DNA of 64,000 bases from Cryptomeria japonica (GCF_030272615.1 NC_081410.1:567445152-567509151), one strand, 5' to 3'; numbered from the stretch's first letter, positions 45,318 to 57,110 are shown. Program-made: numbers and translations. Notes: generated by a model from the sequence alone, not told the origin.

Positions 45318-46640
45318 TCAAGTCCCCCCTAGGGGCGGCAATGCGACATCAATGCCCAATCTTTTGAAATAAGATTTTGCAACCCAAGTGGCTTCGGCTT
45401 TAGGTAAGTTGTGCCACTTGATTAAGTGTATCATATACACGCCATGCCTCATTTTCTTCTTCACTCTGGAATCTAAAATATGTTTCACCTATGGTTTAGA
45501 AATGGGTGGTACTGGAATATCACTGAGAGTAGTTTCCCCTTCTGGATTCGGTCCATCTGGCACTGCTACGGGACCTTTAAACTGAACCAAGTCTTGGACA
45601 TTAAGTATAGGGGACAATGCCAAATCTATGGGTAACTGTACCTTATAAGCATTTGAGCCATACTTAGCTAAAATTTTGCAAGGTCCTATTCTCCTCATCT
45701 AAAGCTTACTAGGGACTCCCTTCTACAATCTTGCCTTGTTCAGATGTACCATAACCATGTCTCCCACTGCAAATTGAATGTCTTTTCTCCTCTCATCTGC
45801 TTTAGCCTTAATCCTCTGCATAGTGTCGATCAAGGTTCTTTGCACTTGTTCATGCACCTCTTTCATAGACTGAGTGGAATCCTCTGTATGTCCACTTCTT
45901 CCTTCTAGGCTTCCCAAATCTCAAAGTTCACAAACACCGCATGGGTGGAGGCCATAAACAATCTCGAAAGGACTCTTACCTGTAGTTCTGTTGACACTGT
46001 CATTATATGCAAATTCTACCTGTGGTAGCACTTGATCCCACATCTATCCATACTCTTTCATCAGACAGCTCAGGATATTACCCAATACTCGATTAATGAC
46101 CTTAGTTTGACCATTTGTCTATGGATGGTACACAAAACCAAAAGAAAGGTTAGTTCCCAGTATTGTCCACAAATTTTTCCAAAAGTATCCCATAAACTTC
46201 ACATCCCTGTCTGAAACTATACTGAGAGGCAACCCATGAATTCTTACCACCTCTTTGAAAAATAAATGTACAATGTAAATAGCATCATGCGTAGTCTTGC
46301 ATGGAACAAAATGACTCATTTTACTAAACCGGTCAACAATGACAAAAATACTATCCAGGCCAGTCTTGGTTTTTGGCAAACCTACAATAAAAACCATGCT
46401 GATGCACTCCCACGGTCTTTGGGGAATTGGTAAAGGTTGGTATAGTCCAAGATTTGAACCTGTACCCTTGGCTCTTTGACACACAAAACACTTCTCAACA
46501 TACTTCCTGATGTCTTTATGCATTTTCAGCTAATAATAAAATCTTTGCACCAATTCAAGTGTTTTATTTAGACCAAAATGTCCATTAAGACTTCCATTAT
46601 GTTTTTCCTGTATGATATTTTCCCTCATAGATCCTCTTGG
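45318..46640 (-). pseudogene. Chromovirus integrase with chromodomain
   Basis: Zinc finger EKHNGSLNGHFG (about 46620-46585) with CFVCQRAKG (about 46483). The core has the first catalytic Asp replaced by Val ([10 protein letters not shown], codon 46392-46394), the second Asp kept ([10 protein letters not shown]), and the catalytic Glu replaced by Lys (NGQTKVINR, codon 46101-46103). HP-stop-TNGQ, RL-stop-KGVPSKL-stop-MRR and similar stops are TAG where Gln is expected. The C-terminal part KILAKYGSNAYKVQLP is followed by a chromodomain (about 45475-45345): VKHILDSRVKKK, LIKWHNLPKAEATW. Chromodomains of this type steer integration toward particular chromatin. The ORF ends with TGA at 45318-45320 beside the purine tract. 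Confidence 0.9.
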
Positions 46641-46862
46641 CACACATAATTGACATCCCTTAAACAAAAGACCACTCTGAAATGTGTAATCTGCATATTG
46701 GCTATTGAAATGATTATTAAACTCACTACATACCTTGTATACCTCAAAAAAGTCTTCATCTTCTTTTTAAATCTCCTTGAAACTCTCCACACCTATGCTC
46801 TGCAAAGTCACTTCTTGGATAGTGAGAATTTTTCTACTTAAGGCATCTGCTACCTTATTTAG

Positions 46863-48050
46863 CTATCCATTTTTATGCTTGATAGTGAAAGTGTATGCCT
46901 GCAGGTATTCTATCCATTTGATGTGTCTATTGCTCAAGTTTTCTTGAGAATTGATAAAACTCAAGGCTTGGTTATCTGTAAACACTACAAATTCTTTGGG
47001 AAAAAGATAATGCCTCAACTTCCTAAGAGCTTGCACTAAGGCATAAAATTCTAAGTCATAGGATGAGTATCTCTTCTTAGCTTCATTCAATTTCTCACTA
47101 TTGAATGCTATTGGTCTTCCCTCTTGGTTCAAAACAACTCCTACTACTATATGACTAACATCACATTGTAGGGTAAACAACTTATCAAAACTTGGTAAAA
47201 CTAGGATGGGTTGGGCAGCTATTCTCTTTTTGAGCAACTGGAACCTCTGTTCGGCTTCTTTAGTCCACCTAAACTTAGTTTTCAACCCACCCTTAATTGT
47301 ATCAATAATAGGAGCACAAATTTCACTAAAACCTCAAATGAACTTCCTATAAAATTGGGCAAGTCCATGAAAACTTCTTACCTCAGTAGCAGTTTTTGGT
47401 GTAGGCCAACTCTGTATTGCATCCACCTTGCTAGGATCCATTTCCAAAGTGCCTTGGGATACAACAAAACCCAGATAAATGTGTTCTTGTTTCATGAATT
47501 CACATTTTTCAAGGTTGATTGCCAACTATTCCTCATGTAGTTTCCTTAATACAATCTACAAGTGTTCAAGATGCTCTTCCTTTGTTTTGTTGAATATGAG
47601 GATATCATCAAGGTACACCATTACAAATCTACCTATGTAGTCCTTCAACACCTCATTCATCAACCTCATGAAGGTGCTAGGGGCGTTAGTAAGCCCAAAT
47701 GGCATAACTAACCACTCATATAACCCCTCTGTAGTCTTAAAAGTTGTTTCTCATTCATCCCCTTCTTTAATCCGGATTTGGTGATATCCACTCTTTAAAT
47801 CCAACTTAGTAAAACACTTTTCTTCTCCAAGACAATCCATTAAATATTCAATTCTAGGGATAGAAAATCTGTGTCTTATGGTGATTTTGTTTATTGCTCG
47901 AGAATCAGTACATAATCTCCATTTACCTCCTTTCTTGGTTGCTAAGACCACTGGTACAACACAAGGGCTTATACTTTTTCTGATTAGACCTTGATCAAGC
48001 ATCTCTTGTACTTGTCTTGCCACTTCTTTTTTTGTTTGTTCAGAAGTCAT
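46863..48050 (-). pseudogene. Chromovirus reverse transcriptase and RNase H
   Basis: RT has [61 protein letters not shown] and the intact catalytic box VYLDDIL (47601-47620). RNase H (47285-46863) shows FTLQCDVSHIVVGVVLNQ (the expected catalytic Asp is followed by V rather than A), AFNSEKLNEAKKRYSSYD and VVFTDNQAL. Stops include GDE-stop-ETTFKT (TGA for the expected Trp), HL-stop-IVLRKL and EE-stop-LAINLEKC (TAG for Gln), and RKFI-stop-GF (TGA for Arg). Most of the frame is otherwise kept, so decay is mainly by point changes. RT makes the cDNA copy, and RNase H degrades the RNA template. Confidence 0.9.
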
Positions 48051-48098
48051 CTTATATGTAGCCTTATTAGGCAGTGATGCTCTGGGTATAAAGTCTAT

Positions 48099-48710
48099 CT
48101 AGTGACTTATTGCTCTAGGAGGGGGTAGTATTGCAGGTGTTCCATCACTCACAATGTCCTTAAACTGTTCTAACAACTGTTGAACCTCTATAGGTAAAAA
48201 TTCTTGTTTAGTCTTCTCTTCTTGACTAGGTTTCACTAAGAGAGCATAATGTTCTCCATCTCCTTTCTTGATATCTCTCAAAAATTCATTTCCTCTGGTC
48301 AACAACACATTAGGACCAGTGGTCTTGGTTCCTTCATCCTCTACCAAAGATTGAATCTTGTATGTCACCCCTTCCTTTGTGAATGCATAGGAGTTCCTTT
48401 CTCCGTCATGGATAGATTTTCTGTCAAATTGCCACGGTCTTCCTAGCAACAAATGACATGCATCCATGGGTAGAACATCACATAAAATTTTGTTCGAATA
48501 TTTCCCAATATCAAATTCAACCCATACTTTTTCATTTACTAACACATGTTGTCCTTTATTCAACCATGTGACCTTGTAAGGATGACTTTGTGGCATGATA
48601 CTCAACCCAAGTTTACTTATTGCTTCTTTGGAGATGATATTGTTCATTGATCATGAGTAAATGATCACTTTATAGACCTTACCAAGTATCTTGCAGTTTA
48701 CTCTGAAAAG
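48099..48710 (-). pseudogene. Chromovirus aspartic protease
   Basis: The usual start of this domain, VYKVIIDSGS-type, is present as VYKVIIYS-stop-SMNNIIS. The catalytic Asp is Tyr (TAC, 48657-48659) and the Gly of D-S-G is a TGA stop (48651-48653), so the enzyme is dead. The rest is open: SKLGLSIMPQSHPYKVTWL, LPMDACHLLLGRPWQFDRK (flap and C-terminal motif LLGRPW), then a linker to RT. The protease would cut the gag-pol polyprotein. Confidence 0.85.
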
Positions 48711-48788
48711 AGACCTCCTATATTTAGGCTCTTCCTTAACCGGTTCCCTGATTAGTACCCTTCTAACCATTAGATTCTCACCATTCTC

Positions 48789-49784
48789 TTAGTCAAGGTT
48801 TACTTCAAGAGACTTCACACTACTAGAATCCTCTTGCACATAATTGATTCTTTTCTTTGAAAGTGATGAGGTTGCCTTCTCTGGACACCTATAGGCAAGA
48901 TGACCAAAATTACTGCAGTGGTAACACTTCATGTTTACAAAGTATGAACCTCCACCAGAACTTCCAGATCTACCTCTGTTGTTGCTGTTATGACCTCTTC
49001 CTCTACCATAATTTCCTCTTCCACTGGATTCATTAGTCTGCTCAGTCAATTTTGACTCTCCTTGTGAGCTTACTTCACTTTCTCTACCACTGTAGATTCC
49101 TCTATAACCTTTTGAATCTCAGTCTCTACCTCTGCCTCTGTTGGTACCTTCATGTTTCTTCTTATTCTTTTCTTCTACTTTTAGGGCCAACTGATAACAT
49201 TTGTGAATGGTATTTAGACTCAAAAAACTTAATTCCTCTTGTATGTTCCATCTCAGACCATTAAGATACCTTTTTACTCTAATGCTTTCATCCTCCATCA
49301 CTTTTGACCTTAGACACAACTTCTGGAACTCTTCAGTGTAGGTACTTACATCTAACTCCTTTTGCCTTAGGTTTTGTCTTTTCCTATGCAATTGCACTTC
49401 ATAATCCTCAGGAAGATAAGTCTCTTTGATTTTTCTTACCATCCCTTTCCAAGTAGAGATGGGGATCTTACCTTCTCTTTCTCTTTCATTTTGTATAAAC
49501 TTCCACCAAGTAACGGCAACACCTCTCATTCTTGACTTATCCACTTTAACCATTTGGGCCTCAGTCAAACCTTCACACTCAAAATGGTTTTCCATACCCT
49601 CTATCCATTCCATTATCGAATTTGCTTCCATATTGCCACTAAACAATGGTACTCCTTCCAAAGACTTTCCACTCATTGCCTTTAAAGCCTTCAAGAATGG
49701 TTCTTGATCAATAATAGGGTCTGGCGCAAGGACTTCATCCTCTATTGCCAACATTTTACCCTTCTCATCTATCTTCCCACTCAC
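48789..49784 (-). pseudogene. Chromovirus Gag with zinc knuckle
   Basis: It begins MSGKIDEKGKMLAIEDEV. The retrotransposon gag domain (PF03732 type) shows LFSGNMEANSIMEWIEGMEN, VAVTWWKFIQNE, FQKLCLRSKVME and VKRYLNGLRWNIQEEL. After a stop and about 70 bp, the C-terminal part (49049-48789) is Gly/Arg/Asn-rich (GRGNYGRGRGHNSNNRGR) with an intact CCHC knuckle, CYHCSNFGHLAYRC. Gag forms the particle and the knuckle binds RNA. Upstream (about 49980-49790) is a short leader from the primer site. Confidence 0.88.
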
Positions 49785-49963
49785 TTATGTTGTCTTGACT
49801 TCCACCACACCTATTTTCTGCTCCAACTGCTCCAACGTTTCCTTGAGCAATCAGTTTTCATCTTCTTGGTCAACGACCTGCTTAGCCAATTTTGCATTAG
49901 TACCATCTTTACTCCTTCTTCTGATACTAGATCAGTCTCACACTCTTCAGCCCAAATATTTAA

Positions 49964-49981
49964 CTTGCTCTAATACTAATC
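49964..49981 (-). other. Primer binding site of the chromovirus
   Basis: On the minus strand, GATTAGTATTAGAGCAAG follows the LTR end CCTCCCTATCA. It resembles the initiator tRNA-Met site TGGTATCAGAGC with changes. Confidence 0.7.
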
Positions 49982-51555
49982 TGATAGGGAGGACCCTAGA
50001 TTTCTTGACTCAACTTGACTCACTCCAAGGCCTTTTTCCTACTCTAACCTGGGAACGCTCCTCTCTATTCCCCTATTCCATTCTAGGTCCTTACTACCGA
50101 GGTTTGTTACTCTTCTCTTTGTGAATTCACTTTTGTAAATCCACCAACTCACTAATCCACTGAATCTAACCAGACACCTTGTAGGGTTTTCTCTACCATG
50201 GATTATACCTACAACTTCTGCTAAGTTGTTTTCCCTCTCATAATTGGATCTTCTCTCCCTTTGATCCCATCTTCCTCTGGTCTGAGGCTAACCACCTAGA
50301 CTCCAGTCTACCCTGCAAGTGATTCCTCTTGGTCACTGATACCTAGTCGGGCTATCATTAAGCTCGCCTAGGGCCAATCTATTGAAATGATCGACACCAT
50401 TCCCTGGTTTGCTACACATTGAACTCTACTATACATGGTTGGCTCTCTTGACAACCTCCAATGGTCATGTGGATCCCACGATGGAGAATCAAGACAGAGC
50501 CATGTTATAACTACTTGTCACCAATAGAAAAACAAGAAACAAAATGACAACTTATTTACAGAGCTAAGCTTGGTATGACTTCAAAATTGGAACTCACAAA
50601 ACATAGAAAAGTAACATCTACTCTATCACACTGGCATTTAAATATTTAAGCCATTATTTACAGTTTTCAAACGAAAATTGAACTCAGAGAAAGAAACCAA
50701 AAAATGGTCTTCAAATTGTTATTCAAAAGATGTTCTTTGTTCCACCTATCCAACCTCCTTCCAACCTCATTATAGAATGCCCATTGGGTCTTTTATAGCC
50801 TCCTAAACATGTCTTCAATCATCCCTAATAGACGAGATTCAACTTGACACCATTCAGTTTCTTACTATAACCAATTTTTGGATTTTCATCGGGTCATTGG
50901 GTTAGCACTGAAACACCTTTTCCGACGTTTGATGGCAATTTACAACTCACTTGCTTTTCTATTGGGTCATCGGAGTAGCCTCAAAACACTTACTCCGATG
51001 TTTGATGACATTTTACACTTTGCGCACTTCCACATTGGTTTCTATCGGGTCATCGGAGTAGCCTTTAAACACTCTCACTGATGGTTGATGATGCGCTCCC
51101 AACAAAATGCTTCCTTGTCGGGTTATTGGTGTAGCCCCAAACATGTCATGTTGATGGCCGATGATGCACTGCAAACCTTTTGCCTTCTCATCGAGTTATC
51201 GGTGTAGCTCCAAACATGTGATATTGATAGCCGATGGTGCACTCCAAACCACATGCTTTCCCATTAGGTTATCGGGCGGTACACAAATTAGTCTTATCGA
51301 TAGCCGATGGATCCTTCCAACTTGCTCCAACCCATTGGTGACCTCATCAGGTTATCAGGGTAGGTGGAAAACACTCCCGCTGATACTCGATGGCACCTCA
51401 TCAGGTTATTAGGGTAAGTATAGTTGACACATGAACTCCAAAAAGAAAACAAAAATGCACTCCAAACTCCCTATAAACAACCTGATGGACTTGAACCAGT
51501 CCTTATGCCCAAAATTGAAAAGGGTATTTTCTCACCCTTAGGTTCTCCTGCACCA
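49982..51555 (-). repeat. 5' LTR of the chromovirus
   Basis: Plus-strand ends are TGATAGGGAGGACC and CTCCTGCACCA. It contains about eight degenerate copies of a 60-75-bp repeat around CATCGGGTYATCGG...CGATG (about 50880-51420), two more than the other LTR. Confidence 0.9.
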
Positions 51556-51939
51556 TAAGACCATGGGAGAAGATGGAGGTATGGATGTTGCGTATGAGGG
51601 ATACGTGGATGTGAGATATGAGGGAGTTGTGGGTGAAAGACATGATGGGTTTCCCTTGTCAAAGGTGTGATAAGGATTATGAGTGGATGTGCATGGAGGA
51701 ATGGTAGAGTAGCTAGGATGAAAAATTGGATTTTGGTATCTGACACTTGGAGCAAGCTTGCTAAGGATAAGGGCATCAAGGTTTTCAACTTCATATTCGT
51801 CTTGATGAACCATACTCTCATCATCATTAGAATGGGATGTAGTGGAAGAAAATAAAGAATGACCAAAATCATCATAATAAAATTGCAACATGAAAATTAA
51901 TTGATTATCTAGAGAGATGAGAGATGAAAAAGATGACAA
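51556..51939 (-). pseudogene. N-terminal part of the proline-rich/G-patch ORF, cut by the chromovirus
   Basis: It begins MSSFSSLISLDNQLIFMLQF, then YYDDFGHSLFSS, an acidic stretch NDDESMVHQDEYEVENLD, a segment ALILSKLAPSVRYQNPIF, then Pro/Ser/Thr/Tyr-rich sequence up to IPPSSPMVL at the insertion site. The chromovirus follows (TGGTGCAGG...). Removing the chromovirus and one target copy joins ...PMVL directly and in frame to SQAPCF (43854 leftward). It is therefore the start of the ORF described at 41568-43854, giving more than 600 residues in total. No known domain was recognised here. Confidence 0.6.
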
Positions 51940-53837
51940 ACTAAATCTTAGAACAAGACAAATGACAAGATCAAACTAGGATGGCGACTGAGTTTGAGGA
52001 AGTTGGAAAGAGGATGAAGCTTGATGTTCAATTTTGGATGTTTGATGCTCAATTGATGACCTAGGAAGAAGGTGATGATGATGCAGATTAGGAGATGAGA
52101 GATGATGATGGACGATAGTGATGACACAAGAATTGAGATGATGACAACCAAGGTGATGACTAGCAACTAAGATCATAAAAGTGAACATGCAAGTTGAGAC
52201 CCTAGTAGATGATAATATTGACGTGAAATTTGAAAATAACAACCAAGGATATGACTAACAACTGAGATGATAAGAGTGAACATACAAGTCAAAACTCTAG
52301 TAGATGATAATAATGGTATCAAATTTGAAATGATGACAACCGGAGTTATGACTAACCACTGAGATGATAAAAATGACCATGCAAGTCAAGAACTTAGTAG
52401 ACGATAATAATGACATCAAAATTGAAATGATGATGAAAAAGGTGAACTGATTTGACACTTGACTTAGGTAAATTTTGATAGCATAACAAGAAAACTGACA
52501 CAAACTTACTAGAATGAGAGGACACTTCGTTGAAGAACAAGACAAAACTAGAACCTAGTGGCATGGGATGTTTAATATTTTGAATTGATTTTTGACAAAT
52601 ATTATTTTGACACCAAACACGACAAACATGTGAGTATGAAAAATGAAAAGCAATCATGCACTTCCTAGGTTGGTCAAGAGACAATACTTGTTGAGTCCCC
52701 TAGCCCAAAATACCAAATTCAACATGATAGATAGAAGCTTGGTAGAACTAGCTTCACTCCACAACACACACTTCTTAGGCATGTCAAGCTTTGAATTTCT
52801 AAAGATCCTAAGATCTCAATAAATTTTCTATCTCAATTTGAAGGGTACATGAGGGGTATCTTTGACATGCGCATATCACAATGCCTGAGTCAACAAGTAG
52901 AAGGTTTTTGGCAACTAAAAACAAGTTGTTTTGTAGTGGAGGTACTTTCAGGGTAAATGTGGTGGTTATACATGTAGTGGCTAGCTCATTTAAGATATAT
53001 CCCAACCTGTAGAACATAGGTGTTTACGCATCTACCAAACAAGTACTAGGGGATTTTGACTTTTGTCAAGACCACAAAGGCATTTGCATGTAGATACTGA
53101 GGGAAACCATCGGTATAACACAACAACACTAGTTGATTATGGCTTTCACCAAAATCATGAATATTTATATAGCAGACCGAAATAGTAACGCTTGGGTTGT
53201 TTCCTCTCACCTGACCTTATTGGCTACTCGAAAGACAGGCCCTTCTACCTAAAAAGTAAAAGTTGAGTGTCATTAACACTTTTCTCTTGCACCTAGAAAC
53301 ATGAGAGCCAAGGGAGAGGATAATGTAATAGTGGAACCACTCTACATGTACAAGCGTGCTAGACATGAAAAATAAAGGTTCATTCCCTTATGAAATTGAG
53401 CTGTTTGCTAATTACAAGAAAACACATGATTCATTTTAACCCCCCCCCCCCCAAAAAAAAAAAAAATTTAAAATAAAATAAAATTTGGCAACTGCACCCC
53501 TCTTTAGCAGTCCTGCAACAAACAAGTTAGAGTTTAAAGTATGGGGTCTTCAATAAGCGATGCAACTACACAAATGTTAGCAAAACCCAATCAAACAACT
53601 AACATTAGCAAGTTAGCAACAAGCTAAGAAAATTTAAATTTGAGAAAATGATAGAAAATAAAAACAAAGAACATTCCTACCACTTCACAAAGAAATCTTT
53701 CTATTTCCAGAAATTGAAATTCAGATGAAATAGATTTCCCTTGAGGTGGAAATCCACTTGTAGTCTCATGTTTTTGCCTGCAAGTGTCAAAAATCTATAA
53801 AACAACAACAACAAAAATGTGAGATTGACCCGTGAAG
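51940..53837 (-). other. Leader region of the large minus-strand element
   Basis: Lies between the primer site and the Pro-rich ORF. No convincing coding region. It includes three diverged tandem copies of a 96-97-bp unit (starting near 52141, 52237 and 52334, each with AACAACCRAGG-type and TAGTAGATGATAATA words). A C12-A15 homopolymer pair lies at about 53440-53466. Confidence 0.55.
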
Positions 53838-53862
53838 TGGGTCCCATCGGGCATGCCAAAAA
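53838..53862 (-). other. Putative primer binding site of the large minus-strand element
   Basis: On the minus strand TGGCATGCCCGATGGGACCC starts five bases after the LTR end. The TGG start and position fit a tRNA 3'-end complement. The tRNA was not identified. Confidence 0.5.
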
Positions 53863-55395
53863 TATATGTAGAAAATTTTGAATGTAAGTTATTGAGAAGA
53901 TGAACTAAACAATTAATAGACATATATTTAAACCACACTTAAGGATAGGAATCTGAAGAAGAAAGAAAAGTATATAAACAAGATAAAATGTAATTAAAAT
54001 GCAAACTCCATATTCCTCCTTTGATTTGATTGTCCCTTGATTTGATGTATGTTTTCTATATGGTAGATACTCGATTGTGCTCTATGATAGTGAATGCAAA
54101 GATGAAAACTAAGCAAGATGTGATACAAAATGCTATGCTAAATGGATGTGATTATGTAAAAAGATGAGTAAGCATTTTTGCATTATGATGGTATGAGAAT
54201 GTGAAAGTGGATAGCTAAAATGGCATTATAACGGTATGAGAATGTGAAAGTGGATAGCTAAAATGACATTATAATGGTATGAGAATGTGAAATTGGATAG
54301 CTAAAATGACATTATAACAATATGAGAATGTGAAAGGGGATGGATTTTGAAAGAAAATGGGGGGTTTTAATAGGCTTGAATGAGAGATGGAGAGACATGA
54401 GAATAACACATGTCAAAGGAATGACACGCGTCTTTGAGGACACATGTCCATTTGGGAATGAGATACCCAAATTGGAAGGTTATATTCCAAAAGAGATTAC
54501 AAAACAATATTTTCCCAAATTTTAGGAAACTTCCCCAAATTCAACAACATTTTGCTCAAATTTTAGGAAATTTGAGATATTTTGGGAATGTGCATACATA
54601 TGGAGTGGGAAAGAAGCTGGAATAAATAATAAAAGGATGACTAAAACCCAAGGTTAATTAATGAGTTAAGTTGGAGGAAGAATTAGATGAGGGTCAAAGT
54701 TAGGAGATATGTGAGAAAATAGAATTAATTTAAATAATTAGTTCCATGATATTTTCATGACTTAGGATATTTAGAAATACACACATATGGAGTGGAAAGG
54801 AGGTTGGAAAGAATAAAAGGATTCATTTCCAAATATTAAGATATTTCCAAATATTAGCATATTTAGGAATACACACATATGGAGTGGAAAGGAGGTTGGA
54901 AAGAATAAAAGGATTCATCTCCAAATATTAAGATATTTTCAAATATTAGAATATTTAGGAATACACAAATATGAGGTGGGAAAGTAGTGGGGAGGAAAAA
55001 AAGAATGACTAAAACCTAAGGTTAGTTAATGAGTTAAGTTAGAGGAAGAGTTAGATGAGGATTAAAGTTAGGAGGCATGTGGGGAAATATAATTAATTAG
55101 TTTAATTAATTAATTTTATGAGAGAATTTAAGAGTAAAAAAAGTCAACATGGATTAAATAATCATACTATGCATTTGATTTATTTAATAGAAGAAGGGAT
55201 CAAATTTAATTAACTAATTAATTTATGATTATCAATTAATTAATTAAAGGGGGACTATAACATAATTAATTAACAAAATTAATTAGTTAGAAGGAGGGAA
55301 CACTAATTAATTAAATAATGCGTAATTATTTAATTTAAGAACATTTAGGATAGATAAATTTAATTAATTAAATTAATCAAATTTAGGTGTCTACA
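53863..55395 (-). repeat. 5' LTR of the large minus-strand element
   Basis: Plus-strand ends are TATATGTAGAAAAT (TGTATG in the partner) and GGTGTCTACA. It aligns with 37489-39081 and has four 43-bp minisatellite units instead of six. Confidence 0.9.
54192..54363. repeat. 43-bp minisatellite inside the 5' LTR (four units)
   Basis: Units beginning TATGAGAATGTGAAAKTGG start at 54192, 54235, 54278 and 54321, exactly 43 bp apart. Confidence 0.92.
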
Positions 55396-55400
55396 TCTAT
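55396..55400. repeat. Target site duplication TCTAT (right copy)
   Basis: Identical to 37484-37488. Confidence 0.8.
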
Positions 55401-56115
55401 GAATATTATTTAGTCTTCCTTTATTTGTCTCTTATGTTGATTAAAGTGGGAATTGCAAGAAATGACAATCATTCTGGTTTTTGTTTTATATTTTAAATAA
55501 AATCCGTTAAGAATGTTCTTGACCCCCATAAACATTCTCTAGCTTTTATTGATTGATAATTTAAGTAAAATTAAAAATTAATATGTAAATATCAAAGATT
55601 ATTATTTTTATCTTTTATTAATTTATATGAAAAATAATATTTATCAAAAATTTCTAACATATTTTATTAAAATAAATTAAATATTAAAACTCTTAATATA
55701 AATTAAAAACACAAACAAATTATATATATTTAATTATAATAATATAAAAAATACATCTATCGAAAATCATTAAAGAAATAATTTATTTTCATAAAATATT
55801 GATACTATTAATGAAATTATATATGTAGAAAATAATGTTTGAAGCTTGTAAATAAAAATATCTTTAAAGCATCTCTCTAAAAATCACTAAACATGAAGAG
55901 AAATCTCTATATACATTTTAATAGATTTATTTATTTACATAAGAATTATTTTTAAATTATTTTTATTTAAGAATTACTTTATAATTAATTAATTTATTGA
56001 AGAGTTATTTTAATTTCTTTTAAAATATATATTAGCATCTCAAATAATTAAAAAATATATCTTACAATTCATTTATTTATTTATAAAGTATTTATACAAT
56101 ATTTTTTACCTTATA
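55401..56115. other. AT-rich DNA, nothing recognised
   Basis: Very AT-rich, with no ORF, RNA gene or defined repeat seen. Confidence 0.5.
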
Positions 56116-57110
56116 TGTAGTGTCATAAAATTGTGACCACATTAGGGTATTCACATTGGCGATTCAAATCCCTAAGCCTGATCAGAGACCCGAGACTTGC
56201 TCAACCCCCGAAAACTGCCTTTTTCTGCCCTCTGCACTCCCTGAACCTGCTTCTTGTCCTGAGACAAGGGTAGGACAGGAGTGTGGCGCCCTTGTCCTTG
56301 CCCTACTTTGGGGACCCCTCTATCCAATCTCTACATTGGACTTTGCATAAAGTGGGGAAAACTTTCCCTGTGTCGGGATGTGACAAAAAATCAATCAATT
56401 AACCCTAATTGATGAGTATATATGTCACATTTGTCATTCCCATTTGTATAAGTTAGAGGTTGGATAATTTTAGATACATGAGATCACACATTCAAGCATT
56501 CAAGAGCATTCAAGCATCCCTTTCCAGCATTGAGCATTCTCAAGTCTCCCTTCAAGGCTAGGTGTTGCATTCAAGTCAAGGATTAAACCATTGAAGAGGA
56601 GATCCCTTTCAACATTCAATTCAATACAAGCAAATCTACCTACATTCTATCTACAACCTCCCTTGAGGTGACTTACATTTCAATCTTTCATTTACATTTA
56701 CTTGCAAGTACTTTCTTTCATCATTTGGTTGATTCCAAAACTGGGGTTTGACTTGAAGGAAAACCCCCAGTCCCAACCCCTTTTCCTCTCTTTTTCTATG
56801 TGTAGGTTGCAGGTGCGTAGCTATGTTTGTAGATTTAGACTCCATTTGCAGAGGCGAAAGAACCCTTTTCATTTCGCAGATTTTTCGAAGGACCATGGAC
56901 ACTTTCAACACGGTCTCGACAACTTTTCCTCAAATTCATAGGGCAACTTCATCTCAACATATTATAACTAGATCCAGGTGCATAGCTTCATCTCACACTT
57001 CTATCTTAAATCAAAAAAATTGGCTGATTTTGTCAACTTTTGATCCCTCTAAAATAAAAAATACCTTCAAATTTCAACATTTCAAATTTCAAGACAAATT
57101 TTAAAATTAA
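56116..57110 (+). repeat. LTR-like fragment of a gypsy-type element (approximate)
   Basis: It begins TGTAGTGTCATAAAATTGTG at an abrupt change from AT-rich DNA to balanced base content. A TATA-like GAGTATATATG lies near 56415, followed by a long untranslated-leader-like region with Pol II-like composition. This layout (TG start, U3, TATA, R/U5) suggests an LTR. No partner, primer site or target duplication was found, so the family and right end are open. Confidence 0.35.

Larger units (their letters stand above)
43860..51555 (-). mobile_element. Ty3/gypsy chromovirus (chromodomain retrotransposon), full length
   Basis: A 7.7-kb minus-strand element: 5' LTR (49982-51555), primer site (49964-49981), gag with a CCHC knuckle, protease, reverse transcriptase, RNase H, integrase and a C-terminal chromodomain, then the 3' LTR (43860-45299). 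The order RT, RNase H, integrase defines gypsy, and the chromodomain defines the chromovirus branch. LTRs are TG...CA, and the 5-bp duplications TAGGA/TAAGA differ at one position. It is inactive: the protease site and two integrase catalytic residues are lost and there are many stops. It sits in the ORF of the older element at 37489-55395. Confidence 0.92.
37489..55395 (-). mobile_element. Large non-autonomous (Tat-related) LTR element containing a nested chromovirus
   Basis: Two LTRs of about 1.6 and 1.5 kb lie in the same orientation with 5-bp duplications TCTAT. Without the nested gypsy element (43860-51555 plus 5 bp) it is about 10.2 kb. Minus-strand order: 5' LTR (53863-55395), primer site, leader, a Pro-rich ORF with a G-patch-like motif, a 2.5-kb 3' non-coding tract, polypurine tract, 3' LTR (37489-39081). 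No polymerase, integrase or protease motif was found in its own sequence. The polypurine tract CAGAGGGGCAAAA and the repeated GTGAAAACCTGGCAAA-type motif (41060-41130) resemble the Tat element at 1-14415. Confidence 0.88.

Noticed and set aside
56156-56350. Short frame with Pro/Cys-rich sequence
   Set aside because: Falls inside an LTR-like region, and its composition follows the local GC rise. No gene evidence.
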